From Bacteroidia bacterium (lineage in GTDB: Bacteria; Bacteroidota; Bacteroidia; CAIKAF01): 64,000 nucleotides of DNA. The notes below the pieces were generated by a model. The model saw only the letters and a program-made list of their open reading frames with translations. It did not search any database and had not been told where the DNA came from. This document shows, piece after piece, positions 59,483 to 64,000 of the stretch (its first letter is position 1; every line of letters starts with the position of its first letter). The DNA lies in assembly GCA_030427255.1 (NCBI GenBank), contig JAUHWY010000009.1:24950-88949 (forward strand). Direction: 5' to 3'. A program made the position numbers and the translations under genes.

Positions 59483-60988
59483 TTAATAACTAACCGTCAC
59501 CGACCCATTGCCCACCTGACTGCCCTGGGTATGTTGTACACCGGTAGCAATGTTTGGATCGGTATAGGAGGAGCCACCGCCACCGCCTCGGCAGTTGCCG
59601 GATGCGGCGCCACCATACCAACCACTGCCACCGCCATATCCTTCGCAACCGCAATTATTTCCAACTGTTGTACCGCCAAAGCCAAAGCCACCGCTAACTG
59701 CAGGGTTATTCATGCTGGAGCAGGTTCCTGTCCCACTTCCTGTTTGCGTTCCTCCATCGCCACCTGCGCTGTTGGGTGCTCTAAATCCTGCTTGACCGAC
59801 CAGACCTCCACCTTTGCCTCCTACGACCTCATTGCCGCTCCAAAAACCGCCGCCGCCACCGCCACCGGCGACCACTACACGATCGTTGAGTGAGGTACCA
59901 CCGCGGCGGATATCTGAAGCACCACCACCGCCATAACCGGCCGCATCACCGGCGCCGCCCCCATTCCAACCGCCTTGGCTTTGCCCACCTTGACCGCCTA
60001 CATTAATTTGCAGCACTTCGCCGGGAGTTACGGCCAAAGTACAAACCACTCGGCCTCCATAATTGGTGTTTGGGCCGTAGCCGCTGCCGCCTTGGGCTCC
60101 TCGAACATCTACTACAATGGAGTTTACACAACTGGGCACAGTAAAGCTTTGGGCTGCACCTGTAAAGCTGAAGGTTTGGCTTCCTGAAGGGCAGTTGATT
60201 ACAGCAACAGATTGAGTATCCGAATTTGTGCATCCATTGTTGTCAGTAACCGTTAGCGTTACTTGATAATTTCCAATTTGTGACCAAGTAACGCTTGGTG
60301 ATATTTGGACGGAAGACGCCGGGGTGCCGTTTTGAAAAGTCCAAGCATAGGTATTGTAACTTCCGTTGGCCGGGTTAAAGGTTGTAGGGGAGTTGATGGG
60401 AGCAGAAAGAGGACTAAAAGTAGCAGTTGGGGTTTGGAAATTTACCGGCAAAGTAAAGGGTGCGGAGTTCCCACAGCCATTTATAGCGGCTACGGTAATT
60501 GAGCCATTTACCGGTCCGTTGATGTTTAGGTAAAGGCTATCGCTGCCTTGGCCGGAGTGAATGGTCATTCCAGAGGGTAAGCTCCATTGGTACGAAGTGG
60601 CTCCGGAAACCGGGTTTACTACGTAAAGGAGGGCGGTATCTCCTATGCAAGCAGCGTTTGGTGAAGCAATAGCTTGTGGGGCGGGAGGCGCTTGAGAACA
60701 ACCGCATTGTAAATTGGCCCAACCCGTGGGAAAGAAGACTTCTACACATTCCGTTGTGGTATTGTAAATCTGCAAACCGGGAGCCGGGTTTGCAATGGCA
60801 TTGCGTTGGGTGGTGCTTAATCGAGGCATCAAAAATCCCTTATCGGTAAAGTCAATTTCCAATCCTGCAGACGGGTCGGGTTGGCTCGGCGCATTAGAGA
60901 TTTTAACTCCTTGAGCGACCAAGGTTAGGCTTAAAAAAGAAATGAGACAGGTTAGAAAAAATGACTTGAAGAGGGTAAGGGTTTTCAT
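59483..60988 (-). CDS. Secreted PKD and glycine-rich domain protein
   Basis: About 501 residues. A signal peptide (MKTLTLFKSFFLTCLISFLSLTLVAQ) leads to a short FTDKGFLMPRLSTTQRNAIANPAPGLQIYNTTT segment, common at the N-terminus of Bacteroidota tail-fibre-like or surface proteins. Then come an Ig-like repeat, a PKD domain (ITYAWTF-type FNPANGSYNTYAWTFQNG), and a C-terminal glycine-rich domain from about residue 285 (VDVRGAQGGSGYGPNTNYGGRV ... GGGGASDIRRGG) like that of ALK-type receptors and other Gly_rich proteins. It ends SVTVSY, without a T9SS sorting domain. Probably a surface or matrix protein. The ATG at 60988 is preferred to 61000. Confidence 0.75.
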   Translation of the reverse strand: MKTLTLFKSFFLTCLISFLSLTLVAQGVKISNAPSQPDPSAGLEIDFTDKGFLMPRLSTTQRNAIANPAPGLQIYNTTTECVEVFFPTGWANLQCGCSQAPPAPQAIASPNAACIGDTALLYVVNPVSGATSYQWSLPSGMTIHSGQGSDSLYLNINGPVNGSITVAAINGCGNSAPFTLPVNFQTPTATFSPLSAPINSPTTFNPANGSYNTYAWTFQNGTPASSVQISPSVTWSQIGNYQVTLTVTDNNGCTNSDTQSVAVINCPSGSQTFSFTGAAQSFTVPSCVNSIVVDVRGAQGGSGYGPNTNYGGRVVCTLAVTPGEVLQINVGGQGGQSQGGWNGGGAGDAAGYGGGGASDIRRGGTSLNDRVVVAGGGGGGGFWSGNEVVGGKGGGLVGQAGFRAPNSAGGDGGTQTGSGTGTCSSMNNPAVSGGFGFGGTTVGNNCGCEGYGGGSGWYGGAASGNCRGGGGGSSYTDPNIATGVQHTQGSQVGNGSVTVSY

Positions 60989-61000
60989 AGGTAGAGCCAT

Positions 61001-61220
61001 TTAAAAGGATATAAACATCAATTTAATACAAGTTAGAATAATTTCAAAATTCCATTAGTATCCTTCCGCATCGGATTTATTGGTTGCGAAAGGACTATTC
61101 AAGCGGTGAGAAGGGTGACAGATGCCGAACGTAAAGTGGCTGGACTTTATTAAATGGGTATACTAAACATACTCATTTGAGTGCATAGAATAGTAGCTAG
61201 GAGGGAGTGTGGTTTGAAAT
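61001..61220. other. Gene-free upstream region of the glycine-rich protein
   Basis: First part of the 594-bp gap 61001-61594. AT-rich, with no ORF I would support. It should hold the promoter of the glycine-rich protein gene, but I find no full TAnnTTTG there. A plus-strand GGGTAT/ATACTC hairpin lies near 61158-61180. Confidence 0.5.
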
Positions 61221-61246
61221 AGGTGTCGAGAGGCACCTCGTTTTTT
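61221..61246 (+). terminator. Orphan terminator-like hairpin
   Basis: AGGTGTC-GAGA-GGCACCT: a 7-bp stem with a GNRA-type tetraloop and one U-G pair on the plus strand, followed by CGTTTTTT. No plus-strand gene lies upstream, so it may end an unannotated small RNA. Confidence 0.5.
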
Positions 61247-61512
61247 GAGTTAAGCCATTTATTTGTGGGTTAATTTGGGGCAGATTGTTTCTGCAGCACT
61301 GTAATGTAGGTTGGTATTTACCTGCAAACTTTTTAAGGTCTTACCATTTTTTGGTCTAAAGTAGTCCAGATGTTTGGGTTTGCAGCTAAGAAAACGGACA
61401 CCATGAAGGGGATTTTAGACACAGACTTAGCGGCAAGGATTCTGAACTTGGGAGTCTAAGCCATAAATAGTTTATTATAAGGTAGATCAAAAGGGAAAAG
61501 AATTGGGAAATG
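61247..61512. other. Gene-free region, only a tiny ORF
   Basis: Second part of the gap. The only ORF I noticed is an 18-codon plus-strand one (61403-61459, MKGILDTDLAARILNLGV) with no promoter or ribosome-binding support. I see nothing else convincing. Confidence 0.4.
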
Positions 61513-61561
61513 AAAAAGAAAAGACTTAAAGAACAGAGTGTTCAAAAAGTCTTTTCTTTTT
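61513..61561 (-). terminator. Strong terminator after the second SprB-repeat adhesin
   Basis: Perfect 15-bp stem AAAAAGAAAAGACTT / AAGTCTTTTCTTTTT around a 19-base loop, 33 bases beyond the adhesin stop. It is followed by a T-rich stretch on both strands. Confidence 0.8.
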
Positions 61562-61594
61562 AAGATTAATGGATTTCATTGAAGAATTAGAGGT

Positions 61595-64000
61595 TCAATT
61601 CAAAAGAATAACTTTTCCAATTAGCTTTTCTTTGTTGCCGCTATATGTTTCAAGTTCTATTTGGTAAACATAGGCACCTTGAACCGGTGTATCTCCTTGG
61701 TAAGTTCCATCCCAACCCAACTCTGGCTTGCTGGTTTCATACAACTTTTGTCCCCAACGATTAAAGATAGCCATATAGAAGGTTTTGATGCCTTCTCCAT
61801 GGATAGAAAATGTATCGTTGAGACCATCACCATTGGGTGAGAATGCATTGGGAATGTAATAAGCATCTAGAACTTCGATTCTAGTAGTGCCACTTACTTC
61901 GCAGCCGTTTTTATCGGTTACCGTTAGGGTATACAAAAAGTCCCCGGGCGTTCCTGACACCGGTTGAGGACATTGACTACAGGAAAGGTAATCAGCTGGA
62001 GTCCATTCGTATAGTAAAGTTCCTGTACCTCCCCAAGCATAGCTAAAAATATAGGCGGAATCTCCAAAGTGAATGGTGTGTAAGCTGTCTTGAACCAATT
62101 CAAGTAAGGGAGGGTCATTCAAATTAAATACACCTTGAACTTGGCACCCCTCGGCATCGGTAATGGTAACAGAGTAGCTACCTGCTTGAAGTTGGTTTAA
62201 AGCCCAGTCAGTACTTCCATTATCCCACATTACCTGGTAAGGTGCTTGTCCTCCACTTGGTGCAAGAGAGATAGCCCCGTCTCTATCGCCATGGCAATCC
62301 AGGCTATTAACTTGCGCTGAAAAATGTAGGGAATCTGGTTCTATAAGTGCATAGTCTTTGCTTGTTATACACTGGTTCAAATCCAAAATACTGACTGAGT
62401 AGGTGCCGCCACTCAAACCTTGAATGGAAGGACCGGCCATCCCGTTACTCCATTGATAAATATAGGTTCCGGTTCCTCCTGAAACATTTACGATAATACT
62501 TCCATTGGAAGCGTTGGCACAATCGGGGTTGGTGACGTTTGCGTTCACTTGTAAATCAGGAGGGCCAAATAGGCTTATCGTATCTGTGGCTGAACATCCA
62601 TTTTCATCGATTACTGTTATCTGGTAGTTTCCTGCAGGAAGACCGTTGATGGTGCTACCAATCATTCCATTGTTCCACTGATAAGTCAAAGATCCGGTTC
62701 CGCCTTGTCCAAATGCTTGAAGACCTCCGTCCGCTGCATTTGGGCAGCTTACATGATAACCGTTATAATTGGTAGTAGTTTGTGCTAATACGCTAGGGGG
62801 AAGTGGGTCGGAAAGGCTTATGCTACCGCTAAAGCTGCACCCATTTTGATCGGTTACGGTAAAGCTATAACTTCCGGAAGATACACCGCTATTTAATGGT
62901 CCGGTTGATCCATTACTCCAAGTGGTGGTGTAGGTGGGTGTCCCTCCTAAAATATTTAGTCCAATGCTGCCATCTGAAGCACCAAAGCAAGAAATATCTG
63001 CTCCATTATAATTAGACAACACTTGTGGTGTTGCTAAAAGGGCTGGTGGAGAAGGGACATTAACTATAGCTGTGTCAGTACACCCATTGGCATCTATAAT
63101 GATAGCTTGCCAGGTTCCGGCCGGCAGGCCGTTAACTTGATTGTTTTGCATTTGACCTGCATTCCACGAAATATTGTAGGCAGGGGTTCCTCCGGTAGGG
63201 TTAACCATAGCCTGGCCATCGCTTATTCCAAAGCAGCTGACCCCTTGAATTAATTGGGCATTGCTATTTAATGGGGCTGGTTGGGAAACCGCAATGCTGT
63301 TGGAGTAAGTACAGCCATTGGCATCAGTAACCGTGTAGGCATAGGTGCCAACGGGTAACCCTCCCAAATTGAAAGTGTTTCCACCGTTGTTCCAAGCGAT
63401 TTGATAGATAGGTACCCCCCCTGAAGGAGTGACCAATAGGCTGGCATCCGAAGCTCCATGACATGAAATGTCAGTTCCATTGTAGTTCGAAGTGATTTGC
63501 GCATTGGCTGTTAGTGCAGGGGGCTCATTTATAGTCAAGCTAACGCTGTCTGTGCAGCCATTGGCATCAATAATGGTTCCTTGAATGGTTCCTGCACTTA
63601 ATCCTACGACCAAAGAACCTTGGGATTGTCCGGAATTCCAAATGATAGTATAACCAGGGGTTCCTCCAATTGGTGTCATTGATGCAATTCCATTATTCCC
63701 GCCAAAACAGCTTACATGCTGATTAACCTGACCGGCAGGGTTTAGGTCGGCTGGTTCGGTGATGGTGATGTTGTCGGTGAAGGTGCAACCGTTGGCATCT
63801 GTCACAGTGTAGCTGTAGGTTCCTGCCGCCACGCCATTGTTGGTCATATTGGTGGAACCATTGCTCCACAATATGGTGTAGTTGGGCGTTCCTCCAGTTG
63901 GTGTTGCGACCAGCGTACCGTCGGAAGCTCCATTGCAAGAGATTTGGGTTCCATTATAGTTGCTGGTTACGGTGGCCGTTGCGGTAATCAATGGCGGTTC
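61595..64000 (-). CDS. SprB-repeat adhesin with T9SS type-B signal (5' part outside window)
   Basis: The frame stays open to the window edge (the ORF-track start at 63991 is an internal TTG), so at least 802 residues are C-terminal to an unknown start. I count eight SprB-type repeats of about 70-80 residues (SCxGASDG ... GGTPxYxIxWxNG ... GxPAGTYxYTVTDANGC), then an Ig-like segment (SYAWGGTGTLLYEWTPADYLSC) and a CHU_C domain (YIPNAFSPNGDGLNDTFSIHG ... IFNRWGQKLYE ... GWDGTYQG ... KVILLN). Such proteins are T9SS cargo anchored at or released from the surface, often for gliding or adhesion. The repeats alternate in two subtypes. Confidence 0.88.
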   Translation of the reverse strand, partial: EPPLITATATVTSNYNGTQISCNGASDGTLVATPTGGTPNYTILWSNGSTNMTNNGVAAGTYSYTVTDANGCTFTDNITITEPADLNPAGQVNQHVSCFGGNNGIASMTPIGGTPGYTIIWNSGQSQGSLVVGLSAGTIQGTIIDANGCTDSVSLTINEPPALTANAQITSNYNGTDISCHGASDASLLVTPSGGVPIYQIAWNNGGNTFNLGGLPVGTYAYTVTDANGCTYSNSIAVSQPAPLNSNAQLIQGVSCFGISDGQAMVNPTGGTPAYNISWNAGQMQNNQVNGLPAGTWQAIIIDANGCTDTAIVNVPSPPALLATPQVLSNYNGADISCFGASDGSIGLNILGGTPTYTTTWSNGSTGPLNSGVSSGSYSFTVTDQNGCSFSGSISLSDPLPPSVLAQTTTNYNGYHVSCPNAADGGLQAFGQGGTGSLTYQWNNGMIGSTINGLPAGNYQITVIDENGCSATDTISLFGPPDLQVNANVTNPDCANASNGSIIVNVSGGTGTYIYQWSNGMAGPSIQGLSGGTYSVSILDLNQCITSKDYALIEPDSLHFSAQVNSLDCHGDRDGAISLAPSGGQAPYQVMWDNGSTDWALNQLQAGSYSVTITDAEGCQVQGVFNLNDPPLLELVQDSLHTIHFGDSAYIFSYAWGGTGTLLYEWTPADYLSCSQCPQPVSGTPGDFLYTLTVTDKNGCEVSGTTRIEVLDAYYIPNAFSPNGDGLNDTFSIHGEGIKTFYMAIFNRWGQKLYETSKPELGWDGTYQGDTPVQGAYVYQIELETYSGNKEKLIGKVILLN

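Noticed and set aside
61403-61459. 18-codon ORF in the adhesin-side gap
   Set aside because: No promoter, ribosome-binding site or composition support; such ORFs occur by chance.

Overview
The window reads as a chromosome segment of a member of the Bacteroidota, probably from a Flavobacteriales-type lineage; I cannot name the genus. The evidence is: (i) many gene starts are preceded by the Bacteroidota -10 element TAnnTTTG, and Shine-Dalgarno sequences are nearly absent; (ii) several proteins carry type IX secretion (T9SS) C-terminal signals and SprB/PKD adhesin modules; (iii) local gene orders look typical of the phylum, such as DUF4271-hemD-rnpA and serC-serA-DUF1015; (iv) families largely restricted to the phylum are present (DUF4292, DUF4476, the fused alpha/beta 2-oxoacid dehydrogenase E1). 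I found no rRNA, tRNA, prophage, insertion sequence or CRISPR array.

Layout. 1-5.4 kb: the 3' end of a T9SS type-B adhesin, a PLP aminotransferase, a NamZ-like muramidase and an FtsX-type permease. 5.6-9.65 kb: a reverse-strand operon of sugar nucleotidyltransferase, TPR protein, DUF4292 lipoprotein and a small membrane protein. 9.8-16.6 kb: a forward run of FAD oxidoreductase, SGNH hydrolase, DUF4271, hemD, rnpA, C-terminal processing protease and glycosyltransferase. 16.6-20.8 kb: reverse genes for a HAD phosphatase, a membrane protein, upp, a FemAB-like acyltransferase and a polysaccharide deacetylase. 20.9-25.9 kb: a sigma-54 activator facing a serine/PLP operon (serC-serA-DUF1015-yggS). 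26-35 kb: reverse genes for DUF4476, sppA, a small conserved protein, nadE, an EamA transporter, pepT and an aldehyde dehydrogenase. 35.3-45 kb: a structured-RNA candidate, a secreted protein, ctaA, a T9SS-exported deiminase, a fused formimidoyltransferase-cyclodeaminase, a membrane-bound patatin and the E1 fusion. 45-55.8 kb: lipoproteins, an outer-membrane repeat protein, pbpC, a beta-barrel, kdsA-kdsD, htpG and yidD. 55.8-64 kb: an orphan 444-aa protein, a membrane-anchored exonuclease VII-like protein, tandem repeats, a glycine-rich secreted protein and the 3' part of a second SprB-repeat adhesin.

Common threads are the cell envelope (muramidase, PBP1C, KDO synthesis, deacetylase, FemAB-like enzyme, YidD, patatin), T9SS cargo, and housekeeping metabolism.

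The most unusual signal is not a gene. At least ten intergenic elements of about 120-190 bp share similar ends, and some share a loop, but each has its own long hairpin whose two arms match each other and not the arms of most other copies. Nine of the ten lie 3' of at least one gene. The other non-coding signals are a nine-unit array of 35-bp hairpins, an octamer array of GATAAAT, a 13-bp-stem RNA candidate whose G-U pairs fix its strand, promoters sitting directly at start codons, and a promoter -10 located inside a terminator loop.
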